Below are positions 20,623 to 32,052 of a DNA stretch of 64,000 bases, piece by piece. Location of the stretch: positions 114,880 to 178,879 of the forward strand of contig NZ_LMKL01000008.1 in the NCBI RefSeq assembly GCF_001421505.1. Direction: 5' to 3'. Made by a program: the position numbers and the translations under genes. Below the pieces are notes generated by a model, which saw only the letters and a program-made list of their open reading frames with translations, ran no database searches and was not told the DNA's origin. This DNA comes from Sphingomonas sp. Leaf17. GTDB taxonomy: Bacteria; Pseudomonadota; Alphaproteobacteria; Sphingomonadales; Sphingomonadaceae. The stretch's first letter is position 1. Each line of letters begins with the position of its first letter.

Positions 20623-21864
20623 ATGCCGCCGCCCGACACCGACCGGATCGTCACGCTGGACGTCATGCGCGGGGTCGCGGTGATGGGCATCGTGGTTGCC
20701 AACCTGCCCGCTTTCGCGCTGCCGGAGGCGGCTTATTTCAACCCGACCGCCTGGGGGCAGACCAGCCTGACCGACACGGTCGTCTGGTACGCGAATTTCG
20801 TGCTTATCGAGGGCAAGATGCGCGGGCTGTTCAGCCTGTTGTTCGGGGCGTCGATGCTGCTGGTCATCGACCGTGCCCGCGCCTCGGGAGCGACCGCCGC
20901 GAGCGTCCATTTCCGCCGCATGGCCGTGCTGTTCGTCATCGGCTGCGCGCATCTGTATCTGCTGTGGTGGGGCGATATCCTTGCGCATTATGCGCTGGTC
21001 GGGGCCATTGCCTATCCATTCGCGCGCCTGTCGGCCGGGCGACTGGTTGCCATCGGCCTCGTCATTCTGGGATGCAGCACGGTCCTGTCCGGGCTGACCA
21101 CGCTGGCGCTGTTCGATGCCGCCCCCCGCGCCACGCCCGACCAGATCGCCACCTGGGACGGTTTCGCGCTGGCGTTCGGCCATCCGCCCGCCTCTATGCT
21201 GGCGGCGGAAATCGACGCCTTTACCGGTGATTGGTGGACCGGCGTCGCGTGGCGCTGGCACCACGCGACCAACCCGCTCGATTTCCTGCAGATCGTCGGG
21301 CCGGAGACGCTGAGCGCGATGCTGTTCGGCATTTCCGGCTATCGCTCCGGCTTCCTGACCGGCGAGTGGACGCGCGCGCGCTACCGCCAGTGGGCGATCG
21401 TCGGCCTTGCCATCGCCCTGCCCGCCTATGCCCTGCTCGGCGCGGTCACGATGGCACACGGCTTCGATCAGCGCTGGATCGTGTTCGGATCCATCTTCGC
21501 GTCCGAACCCGTCCGCGTCGCCGGCTTTGTCGGCTATGCCGCGCTGCTGATGCTCGTCATCCGTCCGGGTGGCCGGCTGACGACGCAGATCGCTGCCACC
21601 GGGCGCGCGGCCTTCACCAACTATATCGCCACCAGCCTGCTGATGACCTTCGTCTTCCAATGGGGTCTGGGTCATTTCGGCGCGTGGCCGCGTGCGCAGG
21701 TCTACGCGCTGGCACCTAGCGTCTGGCTGCTGATGCTGGCCTGGTCGAAGCCCTGGCTCGATCGCTATCGCTACGGGCCGATGGAATGGGTGTGGCGCAG
21801 CCTGTCGCGCTGGAGCCTCCAGCCGATGCGCCGCACCGAAAGCAGGACGAACCGCAGCGACTAG
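20623..21864 (+). CDS. DUF418 family membrane protein
   Basis: A 413-residue polytopic membrane protein. It opens with RIVTLDVMRGVAVMGIVVANL, typical of the acyltransferase-3-like / DUF418 group, and ends with the TSLLMTFVFQWGLGHFG segment characteristic of DUF418. About ten membrane helices are expected. Function is unknown for the family. It follows purL by 42 bases with its own ribosome site (CAGGAGACAGG). Its stop codon abuts the first Fur-like palindrome of the next gene. Confidence 0.88.
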   Translation: MPPPDTDRIVTLDVMRGVAVMGIVVANLPAFALPEAAYFNPTAWGQTSLTDTVVWYANFVLIEGKMRGLFSLLFGASMLLVIDRARASGATAASVHFRRMAVLFVIGCAHLYLLWWGDILAHYALVGAIAYPFARLSAGRLVAIGLVILGCSTVLSGLTTLALFDAAPRATPDQIATWDGFALAFGHPPASMLAAEIDAFTGDWWTGVAWRWHHATNPLDFLQIVGPETLSAMLFGISGYRSGFLTGEWTRARYRQWAIVGLAIALPAYALLGAVTMAHGFDQRWIVFGSIFASEPVRVAGFVGYAALLMLVIRPGGRLTTQIAATGRAAFTNYIATSLLMTFVFQWGLGHFGAWPRAQVYALAPSVWLLMLAWSKPWLDRYRYGPMEWVWRSLSRWSLQPMRRTESRTNRSD

Positions 21865-21904
21865 TTGCGAATAAGACGCAAATCCGCTTGCGAGACATTC
21901 GCAT
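21865..21904 (+). promoter_or_regulatory. Two tandem Fur-like palindromes and bfd promoter
   Basis: Two 17-base palindromes, TTGCGAATAAGACGCAA (21865-21881) and TTGCGAGACATTCGCAT (21888-21904), are 23 bases apart start to start. They fit the TGCGA-N5-TCGCA style of Fur sites found in alphaproteobacteria. The second overlaps a -35-like TTGCGA (21888-21893) that is 17 bases before TATCGC (21911-21916). Fur repression under iron-replete conditions is inferred, and fits the bfd gene that follows. Confidence 0.6.
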
Positions 21905-21939
21905 TAGCTCTATCGCGATGATACTGCGAGGGAGCTTCC

Positions 21940-22110
21940 ATGGTCGTCTGCGTCTGCAATGCCATCCGCGAATCCGACGTCCGCCAGTGCGCGCGTGGCG
22001 GATGCCTGACCCCGTGTCAGGCGTTCCGCAGCCTTGGCCGCACGCCGAAATGCGGCCAGTGCGCCAGCGTCGCGCGGACCATTATCAACGAGGAACGCGC
22101 GGCTGCGTAG
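21940..22110 (+). CDS. bfd: Bacterioferritin-associated ferredoxin
   Basis: A 56-residue [2Fe-2S] protein. The four cluster cysteines are visible as C4-x-C6 (VVCVCNAI) and the later C-x2-C in PKCGQC. Extra cysteines in GGCLTPC are less usual. Bfd docks on bacterioferritin and reduces its mineral core to release iron. The gene follows the Fur-like sites and has a GAGGGAG ribosome site. It lies 117 bases before bfr, making a functional pair. Length is normal for the family. Confidence 0.93.
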   Translation: MVVCVCNAIRESDVRQCARGGCLTPCQAFRSLGRTPKCGQCASVARTIINEERAAA

Positions 22111-22227
22111 CATTCTCAAGGCCGTGAAACCCGCAGAAATCCGCGCTTTTGCGCTTGTCGCCATCGCCTGTGCGCCGCTATCTGCATCCATTCATTTACG
22201 ATGCGAAAAGGCGACGGAGACATGGCC

Positions 22228-22734
22228 ATGAAGGGCGATCCCAAAGTAATCGAGTTCCTGAACGAGGCGCTCAAGAACGAGCTGACCGCGGTCAATCAAT
22301 ATTGGCTGCATTTCCGCATGTTCGACCATTGGGGCGTCTACAAGCTGGCCCAGTTCGAGCGGAAGGAATCGATCGAGGAAATGCAACATGCCGACAAGCT
22401 GTCGGAGCGCATCCTGTTCCTCGACGGCCTGCCCAATTTCCAGCTGCTCGGCCGGCTGCGCATCGGTGAAACCGTCGAGGAGGCGCTGAAGGCCGATCTC
22501 GCGCTCGAACTCGAGGCCGTCGACCAGTTGAAGGGCGCGGTCGCCTATTGCGAGCAGGTCCGCGATTACGTCAGCCGCGATCTCTTCGCGATGATCCTCG
22601 CCAGCGAGGAGGAGCATGTCGACACGCTGGAGCGTCAGTTCGAGATGATCGAGCGCATGGGCATCCACAACTACATCCAGCTGAACGCCCTGTCCGAGCT
22701 GGACGCGCCAGGCCATGGCGGCGCGCACCCCTGA
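22228..22734 (+). CDS. bfr: Bacterioferritin
   Basis: A 168-residue iron-storage subunit that assembles as a heme-bearing 24-mer. From ATG 22228 the ferroxidase ligands fall at the standard positions: E18, E51 and H54, with later E94 and the EEEHVD block. The heme-ligating methionine is M52 (IEEMQHAD). ATGs at 22201, 22222 and 22228 are in frame; the ACGGAGA ribosome site is well spaced only for 22228, which also gives the family N-terminus MKGDPKVIE. It belongs with bfd upstream. Confidence 0.96.
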   Translation: MKGDPKVIEFLNEALKNELTAVNQYWLHFRMFDHWGVYKLAQFERKESIEEMQHADKLSERILFLDGLPNFQLLGRLRIGETVEEALKADLALELEAVDQLKGAVAYCEQVRDYVSRDLFAMILASEEEHVDTLERQFEMIERMGIHNYIQLNALSELDAPGHGGAHP

Positions 22735-22743
22735 CCGCTACTC

Positions 22744-22773
22744 CGGCGTCCGTCCTGCACCGGGCGGACGCCG
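22744..22773. terminator. Strong hairpin between convergent bfr and Hpt genes
   Basis: A 12-bp stem (22744-22755 with 22762-22773, one G-U pair) closes a six-base loop. It begins ten bases after the bfr stop and lies before the stop of the convergent Hpt gene. A short TTT follows. It could end transcription from bfr and, on the other strand, from the Hpt gene. Confidence 0.5.
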
Positions 22774-22794
22774 ACGGTTTCAAGGAATGACGCC

Positions 22795-23223
22795 TCAGGC
22801 TCTTCCGAAGGGCATCGCGCCGCGCCGTCCGAACGTCGTCGGCCGGCGTTCGACCGTCGGACTGGCCTCGCGCTCCAGCAGGGTCAGCGTCTCGTTGAAC
22901 AGTGGACGCAGACGCACCACCGTCTCCAGCATGTCGCGCGGGCTGTCGTGCAGTTCGACGCAATCGCGCGCGGCCATTTCGATCGTCTCAGCCAGCACGG
23001 CCAGCGGTTCGGCCCCGAACTGCCGTGCCTCGCCCTTCAGCGTGTGCGCGGGGATCACCATGCCCGCCGCCGAATTCGCGCGCATCGCCGTCTCGACCGC
23101 CGCAACCGACTTTACCCCGTCCTCGCGGAAATAGCCCAGGATTCGAACGAACTGGGTGCCCAGCTCGGCCCGCGCCCGCGCATAAGCCGCCCAGTCGACC
23201 AGCGTACTTCCTTCGAACGACAC
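22795..23223 (-). CDS. Hpt-domain phosphotransfer protein
   Basis: A 142-residue all-helical protein. The phosphorylatable histidine lies in AHTLKGEARQFGA, the signature of Hpt domains that relay phosphate between hybrid kinases and response regulators. Start choice: an in-frame GTG at 23241 is possible, but GTG 23223 (VSFEGSTLVDW) lies five bases after GGGGAG and was preferred. No kinase or regulator gene is adjacent, so it is an orphan phosphotransfer protein here. Confidence 0.85.
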   Translation of the reverse strand: MSFEGSTLVDWAAYARARAELGTQFVRILGYFREDGVKSVAAVETAMRANSAAGMVIPAHTLKGEARQFGAEPLAVLAETIEMAARDCVELHDSPRDMLETVVRLRPLFNETLTLLEREASPTVERRPTTFGRRGAMPFGRA

Positions 23224-23339
23224 GGCAATCTCCCCGTCCACCCCGGTCCCATCACGAGGCGGTGGCTACCACACCGCGGTATCGGACAGGGGTAAACAGG
23301 CCGTTTCGACCAGAGGAAAATCCCGGCCGATTGGACGAA

Positions 23340-24737
23340 TTATCGCCCCGACTGGCCGCCGGCGCTGTCGAACGGGTTTTTCGGCGCGCGCATGGTCACG
23401 CGCACCGGCACCGCGCCGAAGCCCAGTTCGCGCCGCATCGAATTGACCAGATAGCGTTCATAGCTGGCCGGTAACTGATCGACCCGCGTCCCGAAGATCA
23501 CGAAGCTTGGCGGACGCGACTTGACCTGCGTGACGTAACGCAGCTTGATCCGCTTGCCGCCCGGGGCCGGCGGCGGATTGGCCTCGATCGCGCGCTCGAA
23601 CCAGCGGTTCAACTCGCCCGTCCCGACCCGCTTCGACCACGCCGCGCGCGTCTCGAAGGCTGCACCGATCAGCGTGTCGATCCCCTTGCCGGTCGCCCCC
23701 GACACGGTCAGCACGGTCACGCCCTTGACCTGGCTCAGCCCGTCCTCCAGCGCGCGCTTGACGCCGTTGAACAGCGACGACGCATCTTCGGCGACGTCCC
23801 ATTTGTTCAGCGCGATGACCAGTGCGCGGCCCTCCTCCAGCACCCGGTCGGCGATCCGCAGATCCTGCGACTCCAGCCCCAGCGTGGCATCGAGCAGCAG
23901 CACCACGACCTCGGCGAAATCGACCGCGTGCAACGCGTCGGCAACCGACATCTTCTCCAGCTTGTCCTGCACCTTGGCGCGCTTGCGCATGCCCGCGGTG
24001 TCGATCAGCCGCACCTTGCGCACACCGCCCTGCGGATCGTGCCAGTCCCAGTCGACCGCGATCGAATCGCGCGTGATGCCGGCTTCCGGCCCGGTAATCA
24101 TCCGGTCCTCGCCCAGGATCTTGTTGACCAAAGTCGACTTGCCCGCGTTCGGCCGCCCGACGATCGCCAGCTTCAGCGGCGCGTTCGGGTTCTCGTAATC
24201 TTCCTCATCCTCCTGCTCGATGACGACCGCGTCCTCACCCTCCAGGTGCGGCAGCAGCGCCTCGAACAGATCGCCCAGCCCCTCGCCATGTTCGGCGGAC
24301 AGCGGCACGGGGTTGTCGAACCCCAGCGCCATCGCCTCGATGATCCCCTGCTCGCCCGCGCGGCCTTCCGCCTTGTTGGCGACGACGATCACCGGCGTGC
24401 TCGACACGCGCAGCCAGCGGGCGATTTCCTCGTCCAGCGGCACGATGCCCGCGCGTGCGTCGATCAGGAACAGCGCGACGTCGGCGATCGCGACCGCCGC
24501 CTCGGTCTGCTGACGCATCCGGCCGGGCAGCGACTGCGCGTCGTGATCCTCATATCCGGCGGTGTCGACGATGCGGAAATCGAGACCGAGCAAATGCGCG
24601 TCGCCCTCGCGTCGGTCGCGGGTCACGCCGGGACGATCGTCGACCAGCGCGAGCTTCTTGCCGACAAGGCGGTTGAACAGCGTCGACTTGCCGACATTGG
24701 GACGGCCGACGATGGCGACGACTGGAAGTTTGGACAT
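23340..24737 (-). CDS. der: Ribosome biogenesis GTPase Der
   Basis: A 465-residue double GTPase needed for 50S subunit maturation. Two G domains are plain: G1 motifs GRPNVGKST and GRPNAGKST, DTAGYED and DTAGMRK as G3, NKAEG and NKWD as G4, followed by a KH-like C-terminal domain (KLRYVTQVKSRPPSFVIF). It is the last gene of panB-yfgM-bamB-der. The 164-base gap to bamB has no gene; it contains an alternating GC run near 24760. Confidence 0.97.
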   Translation of the reverse strand: MSKLPVVAIVGRPNVGKSTLFNRLVGKKLALVDDRPGVTRDRREGDAHLLGLDFRIVDTAGYEDHDAQSLPGRMRQQTEAAVAIADVALFLIDARAGIVPLDEEIARWLRVSSTPVIVVANKAEGRAGEQGIIEAMALGFDNPVPLSAEHGEGLGDLFEALLPHLEGEDAVVIEQEDEEDYENPNAPLKLAIVGRPNAGKSTLVNKILGEDRMITGPEAGITRDSIAVDWDWHDPQGGVRKVRLIDTAGMRKRAKVQDKLEKMSVADALHAVDFAEVVVLLLDATLGLESQDLRIADRVLEEGRALVIALNKWDVAEDASSLFNGVKRALEDGLSQVKGVTVLTVSGATGKGIDTLIGAAFETRAAWSKRVGTGELNRWFERAIEANPPPAPGGKRIKLRYVTQVKSRPPSFVIFGTRVDQLPASYERYLVNSMRRELGFGAVPVRVTMRAPKNPFDSAGGQSGR

Positions 24738-24901
24738 GGGGCACCCCCTAGACCAAACGCGCGCGCGCGTCACCCCGTCCCCTGCGGGCCTGTATTGCTG
24801 TCCATCCCGTGCTCATGCGAACGCAGGAGCCTAAGGGTCACAGGTCCATCGGGCGCTTGTCCTGCTTGACCCTGCCCCCGCCTGCACGGGACAACAGGCG
24901 A

Positions 24902-26224
24902 TCACCGATACGCGGTGATCCGCCCCTTCTCGTCGATCGTGTACAGCGTCGAATTGGACACGATCGGCGGCAGCGCGAACGACTGCTTGGTCTTCACCGT
25001 CGACACCAGCGCGCCGTCCGACGGATTGGCATAGCCGATCTCGCCTTCCGAATTGGTCAGGATCAGGCGATTGCCGGCCAGCACCGGTCCGAACCAGGTG
25101 ATCTGCCCCGACTTCTTCTTCTCGTTGGTGAAGCGCGGCAGCTGGCTGATCCAGCGCGCGCGGCCCGTCGTGCGCGACAACGCGACCAGCCGCGCGTCGT
25201 CGGTCACCACGAACAGCCATTCGCCCGCGATCCACGGCGTCGAGATGCCGGCGAAGTTCTGCTCCCACAGTCGCTGACCGGTCGCCAGTTCCAGCGCCAC
25301 GACACGCCCGCCCTGGCCGATCGCATAGACACGGCCCTGATCGACCACCGGGGCCGCATCAATATCGGCCAGGCTCGACACCGATGTCGACGCGGTCGTG
25401 CGCGACAGCGCGTCCTGCCACAGCACGCGTCCGTTTTCATACCGATAGGCACTGAGTTCGCCGCTGGAGAAGCCCGCGACGACCGACCCCTGGCTGGCGG
25501 CGGGGGCCGCGACGCCGAACACGCCCTGCGTTTCCAGCGTGCCCGACTGCGCCCACTGCACCTTGCCATCCGCCTGGTTCAGCGCGAACATCTGGTTGTC
25601 CTGGCTGAGCACATAGACGTTGCCGTTGGCGATCGTCGGCGATCCGCGCAACGGCCCGCCGGGCTTGGCCCGCCACAGGATCGCGCCATCGGCCGCGTTC
25701 ATCGCCACCACGTCGCCCAAGCCATCGGTCGCATAGACCTTGCCATCGTCATAGCTGACGCCGCCGCCGAAGCGGACCGCCTTCTTGCTGTCCTCGCCGG
25801 CGATCATCATCGACCATTTCCTCGCGCCCGTATCGGCGGCAAAGGCATGGACGGTCGCCTGCACGTCGGTCACGAACAGCGTGTTGTCCGCAACGACCGG
25901 CGACGCGGCCAGCCGTTCGCGGTCGCTGCCGCCGTTGATCTCGGCCGACCACACACGGGCCGGGCTATCGGCCAGCGCCAGCTGCCCCATCGACTTCGAC
26001 GCATTGCCGCCGGTCTGCGCCCAGGCCACATTGACCTCGGGCGGGGGAAGCTGGACCTGGATGTCCGCCATCGTCGCATCGGCCGACGCGTCGGTTTCGG
26101 ACGCGAGGATCGGAATGCGATCCCCCAGCGTCGGCGTCTTCTTGGGACCACCCTTGAACACGCCGCACGCGCTGAGCGCTACCAGAGCGGCGATCGCCAC
26201 CGACGACCGGAACTGCTTAGTCAT
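24902..26224 (-). CDS. bamB: Outer-membrane assembly factor BamB
   Basis: A 440-residue lipoprotein (lipobox ALSAC) with eight PQQ-like beta-propeller repeats, seen as recurrent G-x-V-x-A-L/D-x-x-T/A-G-x-x-x-W units (for example VHAFAADTGARKW, VVALELATGQRLW). It works in the BAM complex that inserts outer-membrane proteins. Its start overlaps the stop of the TPR gene upstream by four bases, and der follows, which is the conserved yfgM-bamB-der order. Confidence 0.93.
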   Translation of the reverse strand: MTKQFRSSVAIAALVALSACGVFKGGPKKTPTLGDRIPILASETDASADATMADIQVQLPPPEVNVAWAQTGGNASKSMGQLALADSPARVWSAEINGGSDRERLAASPVVADNTLFVTDVQATVHAFAADTGARKWSMMIAGEDSKKAVRFGGGVSYDDGKVYATDGLGDVVAMNAADGAILWRAKPGGPLRGSPTIANGNVYVLSQDNQMFALNQADGKVQWAQSGTLETQGVFGVAAPAASQGSVVAGFSSGELSAYRYENGRVLWQDALSRTTASTSVSSLADIDAAPVVDQGRVYAIGQGGRVVALELATGQRLWEQNFAGISTPWIAGEWLFVVTDDARLVALSRTTGRARWISQLPRFTNEKKKSGQITWFGPVLAGNRLILTNSEGEIGYANPSDGALVSTVKTKQSFALPPIVSNSTLYTIDEKGRITAYR

Positions 26225-26922
26225 TGCGCCTTGGTGTCCTCGTTCTGTGCAACCGCATCCACGCCCAGTACGCCGGCCATCTGAACCGCACGTTGACGAA
26301 GCGAGGCGGGCACCTGCTCTTGCCTAGCCATCGCCCCGAACATCCGGCCCGCCAGATCGCGGCGACCGGTGCGCAGATAGGCGATGGCGACCATTTCGCC
26401 CGCGCTGCCGAACCACGGATTGCCGGCGACCGCCAGGCCGCGCAACCGGTCGATCACGACCTGCGGCTTCAGCGTGTCATATTCCGCCGATGTCTGTCGC
26501 ACCAGCGCCAGGTCGCGCATCGGCTGCGGCACCGCCGTGTCGGCCGCGATTCCTGCGAACAGCGCGGCCGCCGCCTTCAGGTCGTTCTTCTGCAACGCGA
26601 TATCGCCCTGGGTGAACTTGGCGAGCGCGGCATAACCCGCGTTGCCCGATCCGGCGATCTCGGCCAGCGGCGCTTTCGCGGCGGCCGGATTGTTGGCGGC
26701 CAGCAGGTCGAACGCCGCCTGCAGTTTCTCTCCCTCGACGCCGGCGGCTTCGCGCCGCTGATGCTGCCAGAACAGATACGCCCCGAACGCGGCCAGTGCG
26801 ACGACGATCGCGACGATCGTGATCTTGCCGTATCGCGTCCAGAAACTGGTCAGCTGGTCACGGCGCAGTTCTTCGTCGACCTCGCGCAGAAAGGCTTCGT
26901 TGGTTTTGGGCGGGACGGCCAA
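26221..26922 (-). CDS. YfgM-like TPR membrane protein
   Basis: A 233-residue protein with one membrane segment (about 33-52) and a periplasmic TPR-like helical domain. The N-terminus AFLREVDEELRRDQ is typical of the alphaproteobacterial relatives of YfgM, which associates with SecYEG and periplasmic chaperones. The start is TTG at 26922, supported by a GGAG ribosome site and the family N-terminus. It is translationally coupled to bamB. Confidence 0.88.
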   Translation of the reverse strand: MAVPPKTNEAFLREVDEELRRDQLTSFWTRYGKITIVAIVVALAAFGAYLFWQHQRREAAGVEGEKLQAAFDLLAANNPAAAKAPLAEIAGSGNAGYAALAKFTQGDIALQKNDLKAAAALFAGIAADTAVPQPMRDLALVRQTSAEYDTLKPQVVIDRLRGLAVAGNPWFGSAGEMVAIAYLRTGRRDLAGRMFGAMARQEQVPASLRQRAVQMAGVLGVDAVAQNEDTKAQ

Positions 26923-27003
26923 GGAACGCTCCGGGGTAGCACACGGGGGATGGGCGGGAATGGCACAGACCTTAGCCGTGTCCGCTGCGAAACGAAAGCC
27001 GCA

Positions 27004-27864
27004 TCACGGGCGCGGCTGGTACACCTGATCCGCGCCCGGAAAGCTGCGCGACCGCACGTCGTCGGCATAGGTCTGCGCCGCGCGCGAGATATGCCCGGCC
27101 ATGTCGTCGAATTTCTTCACGAATTTCGCCGTCCGCTCGAACAGGCCCAGCATGTCCTCGGCGACCAGCACCTGCCCGTCGCACTGCGCCGACGCGCCGA
27201 TGCCGATCGTCGGGCAGGCCACGGCTTGCGTGATGGCGATCGCGATCGGTTCAACCACGCCCTCGATCACGATGGCGAACGCGCCTGCCTCGGCAATCGC
27301 GACCGCATCGGCGACGATCTTGTCCGCCTCCGCCTGGGTCCGCCCGCGTGCGCCGTATCCGCCCAGCATGTTCACCGCCTGCGGGGTCAGCCCGACATGA
27401 CCCATCACCGGGATCCCGCGTTCGGACAGGAAGCGCACGGTCGACGCCATCGCGGCCCCGCCCTCCAGCTTCACCGCCGCGGCCCCCGTCTGCTTCATCA
27501 GCCAGGCCGCGCTCTCGAACGCCTTTTCCGGGCTGCCCTCATAACTGCCGAACGGCATGTCGATGACCACCACCGCATGGTGGCTGCCGCGCACCACCGC
27601 CGCGCCGTGCGCCGCCATCATGTCCAGCGTCACTGGGACCGTCGACGGCAGACCATAGATCACCTGCCCCAGGCTGTCGCCGACCAGCAGCATGTCGCAA
27701 TGCGGATCCAGCAGCTGCGCGGTCCGCACGGTATAGGCGGTCAGCATGACCAGCGGGGTCGTGCCCTTCTGCCGCCGGATCGCAGGGATCGTCAGCCGCT
27801 TCATCGGCGCGGATACGGGCGTAGCGCGGCTGGTCGCCGCATCGATCGTGAAGGTCGTGGACAT
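27004..27864 (-). CDS. panB: 3-methyl-2-oxobutanoate hydroxymethyltransferase
   Basis: A 286-residue enzyme that makes ketopantoate, the first step of pantothenate and CoA synthesis. Key blocks are [29 protein letters not shown] (metal-binding Asp), [21 protein letters not shown] and EGVVEPIA. The frame extends upstream but ATG 27864 gives the family N-terminal length. It lies 81 bases before the yfgM-like gene on the same strand. Confidence 0.96.
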   Translation of the reverse strand: MSTTFTIDAATSRATPVSAPMKRLTIPAIRRQKGTTPLVMLTAYTVRTAQLLDPHCDMLLVGDSLGQVIYGLPSTVPVTLDMMAAHGAAVVRGSHHAVVVIDMPFGSYEGSPEKAFESAAWLMKQTGAAAVKLEGGAAMASTVRFLSERGIPVMGHVGLTPQAVNMLGGYGARGRTQAEADKIVADAVAIAEAGAFAIVIEGVVEPIAIAITQAVACPTIGIGASAQCDGQVLVAEDMLGLFERTAKFVKKFDDMAGHISRAAQTYADDVRSRSFPGADQVYQPRP

Positions 27865-27902
27865 GGGGAAGCGTCCTAACGGCGGAAACGCGTGCCGTCG
27901 AT

Positions 27903-28334
27903 TCAGCCGATCCAGCGCCGCCGCCGGGCATACCCCGCCAGCCACCAGCCGAAGATGGCGATACCCAGGATCACCGCCGGAAAGATCGCGGTCCCCACCC
28001 CCTTCACCGCAAGGATGTCCGTCGTCGCGAACAGCCAGCCGAACTGCACCGCCACGCCCAAGCTCGACAGCGCAAACAAGGGCCGCGCCAACACCGACCG
28101 CCCCAGCAAGGCTGCCGCCCCCAGCACGCCGCACCCGACCGCCACCGCATAGACCGCATTATACCAGACCGGCAGCGCATCGTAGAGCGCCCGGTCATAG
28201 GCGCTAGGCGACCCCATCGCCCCGGCCCCCAGCCGGAATTGCTGGATACAGGCAAAACACCCCGCCAGCCCCCACACCAGCAACGCCACCGCCACCACCC
28301 GAAACCACACCGGCCCGCGCATCGTGTCCGTCAT
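27903..28334 (-). CDS. Four-helix membrane protein, unknown function
   Basis: A 143-residue protein with four clear hydrophobic segments (about 9-30, 57-78, 82-105 and 112-133). It begins [16 protein letters not shown] and ends YARRRRWIG. The spacing to panB is 38 bases on the same strand. No motif suggests transport or catalysis. Codon use resembles its neighbours. Confidence 0.78.
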   Translation of the reverse strand: MTDTMRGPVWFRVVAVALLVWGLAGCFACIQQFRLGAGAMGSPSAYDRALYDALPVWYNAVYAVAVGCGVLGAAALLGRSVLARPLFALSSLGVAVQFGWLFATTDILAVKGVGTAIFPAVILGIAIFGWWLAGYARRRRWIG

Positions 28335-28373
28335 GCCATCCTCCCCCGGTTCACCGGCAGCAGGATGCGCCCC

Positions 28374-28733
28374 TCACCCGCCCGACGCCAGCCCCCCCGC
28401 GCCATAGATTTCCGGCTTGAACCCGACGAGCAGCGTATCCCCCGCCTCCAGCACCGGCCGCTTGATCGCCGAAGGATTGGCCAGCATCAGCGCCACCGCA
28501 CGGTCCCCGTCCAGATCCTGCCTGTCCGCCTCCGGCAGCTTCCGAAACGTCGTCCCCGCCCGGTTCAGCAGCACCTCCCACCCCAACCGATCAACCCAGC
28601 CCTTGAGCTTGCCCTCATCGACCCCGGCGGTCTTGTAGTCGTGAAAGCTATACGCGACCCCTGCCGCATCCAGCCAAGCCCGTGCCTTCTTCACCGTGTC
28701 GCAATTGCGGATGCCGTAGAGGGTGATGGTCAT
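28374..28733 (-). CDS. ArsC/Spx-family reductase-like protein
   Basis: A 119-residue thioredoxin-fold protein with the family opening TLYGIRNCDTVKKARAWL. There is a single N-terminal cysteine in NCDTVKK, the position used by ArsC-like proteins. KRPVLE with its Arg, then LLVGFKPEIY, completes the fold. Start 28733 follows a GGAGAC ribosome site and fits the family better than 28763. The YffB/ArsC-related group has no settled substrate; arsenate reduction is not supported because no other ars gene is near. Confidence 0.87.
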   Translation of the reverse strand: MTITLYGIRNCDTVKKARAWLDAAGVAYSFHDYKTAGVDEGKLKGWVDRLGWEVLLNRAGTTFRKLPEADRQDLDGDRAVALMLANPSAIKRPVLEAGDTLLVGFKPEIYGAGGLASGG

Positions 28734-28902
28734 TGTCGTCTCCAGCGATGGAACCATTGTCATAGCGGCCTCGGAAGCGCGATCGAGTGCAGATCATTGA
28801 ATGATCGAACTGAACGCAGAGACCAACCCGAACACACGCCGCAGAGCTGATGCGATCGCCGCCCGCCACTCCTCCGTTGATGCAAAGCCTGAAAAGGTTA
28901 CA

Positions 28903-29337
28903 TCAAACTTGCGCACTAGTTTTAGGTCGCAAGCGCCCGAGAAGATCCAGCACCTTAACTCGCCGGCCGGGTATTCCTGCATAGTCCGTGGCGGTGCGGC
29001 GACCGCTGCCATCCGTGATCGTCACTGTGAAGTGGTGGTCCAAAGCATCGGACCAAAACCGCACTTTCGCTTCTGCGAGGTCGGCGATTGATCCACCGGC
29101 TTTCGAGCAAAGGTGAGCTAATGCGGTTGGATACAGCGCAACCGATTTCACGAGCGATACCGATGGTTTACCCTCGATGACGACGCCCCGTAGAAAGTCG
29201 ACCGTGATAGCGCGCTCGGGGGAGCGCTGTGCGTCGCCATAAACGTCCATCTCGTAGTGGCCGATCAGTATTCCAATGCCGCTTCCAAGGGAGTCGGCGA
29301 CATTGTGAACGATTGACCGTAGCGCGGTATGTTTCAT
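28903..29337 (-). CDS. Uncharacterised protein in a lower-GC stretch
   Basis: A 144-residue protein with an ATG at 29337. It has mixed alpha/beta sequence, no signal peptide and no membrane segment. The stretch 28780-29540 is less GC-rich than both flanks, and codon use is less biased. This suggests later acquisition or a neutral, weakly expressed gene. Nothing in the sequence indicates function. It is divergent from nadE; the 219 bases between contain no further gene. Confidence 0.6.
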   Translation of the reverse strand: MKHTALRSIVHNVADSLGSGIGILIGHYEMDVYGDAQRSPERAITVDFLRGVVIEGKPSVSLVKSVALYPTALAHLCSKAGGSIADLAEAKVRFWSDALDHHFTVTITDGSGRRTATDYAGIPGRRVKVLDLLGRLRPKTSAQV

Positions 29338-29556
29338 GACGTCAGGCTATAACGCCTCTTGCCCGCTTTCCATGACTTTCAGCGCCCATCACGATGCGAG
29401 ATTCAATATGCCTGCATCGGCCGACAATGCCGGAAAGCTAACCCTGCTATTGATGCACAAAACGCATCTATCACGATACCACTGTCAGCAAAATCCAGCT
29501 CCTACACCAAAACCCCAAGCTGGCGAACCCCGCCGCCACCAGCTAGACCACACCGC

Positions 29557-31608
<2,052 letters not shown>

Positions 31609-31643
31609 TGCGTTTGCCGCCCATCACCCGACGGAGACGCGCC

Positions 31644-32000
31644 ATGAAGCTTGCCGCCCTTGCCCTCACCGCCACCTGCGCCCTCACCCTGTCCGCCTGC
31701 GGTCAGGATCCGGTCCGGAACACGACAGCCGCGCCCACCGTGCCGGCCGGCCCCGACCGGATCCAGTCCGAGATCGCCGCGATGAACGACGGCCAGCGCA
31801 ACGGCGTCCTGTTCCGCGCGATCAGCGACGCCGGCCAGAAATGCCAGGGCATCGACACCTCCGCACGTCAGGAGGACCGCGACGGGCAGCCCACCTGGGT
31901 CGCCAAATGCGTCGCCGGCGACAGCTGGCTGGTCGCGATCGGCCCCGGCGGCAATGCCAAGGTCACCGGTCCGGTTGCCCCGGCCAAGACGGCGGGCTGA
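31644..32000 (+). CDS. Small lipoprotein
   Basis: A 118-residue protein with a lipoprotein signal (LTLSAC) and ACGGAGA as ribosome site before ATG 31644. The mature part has two further cysteines (QKCQGI and AKCVAG) likely to pair, in a compact domain ending SWLVAIGPGGNAKVTGP. It lies 36 bases after nadE. Many sphingomonads carry similar short envelope proteins; no function can be given. Confidence 0.8.
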   Translation: MKLAALALTATCALTLSACGQDPVRNTTAAPTVPAGPDRIQSEIAAMNDGQRNGVLFRAISDAGQKCQGIDTSARQEDRDGQPTWVAKCVAGDSWLVAIGPGGNAKVTGPVAPAKTAG

Positions 32001-32052
32001 TCGACCCCGGTGACACCCGGCGCCTAAATGGTCGCGCGGTCGTCCGACACCC

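Noticed and set aside
24738..24901. Possible small RNA with an alternating GC run between bamB and der
   Set aside because: No promoter or terminator could be seen; it looks like an intra-operon spacer.
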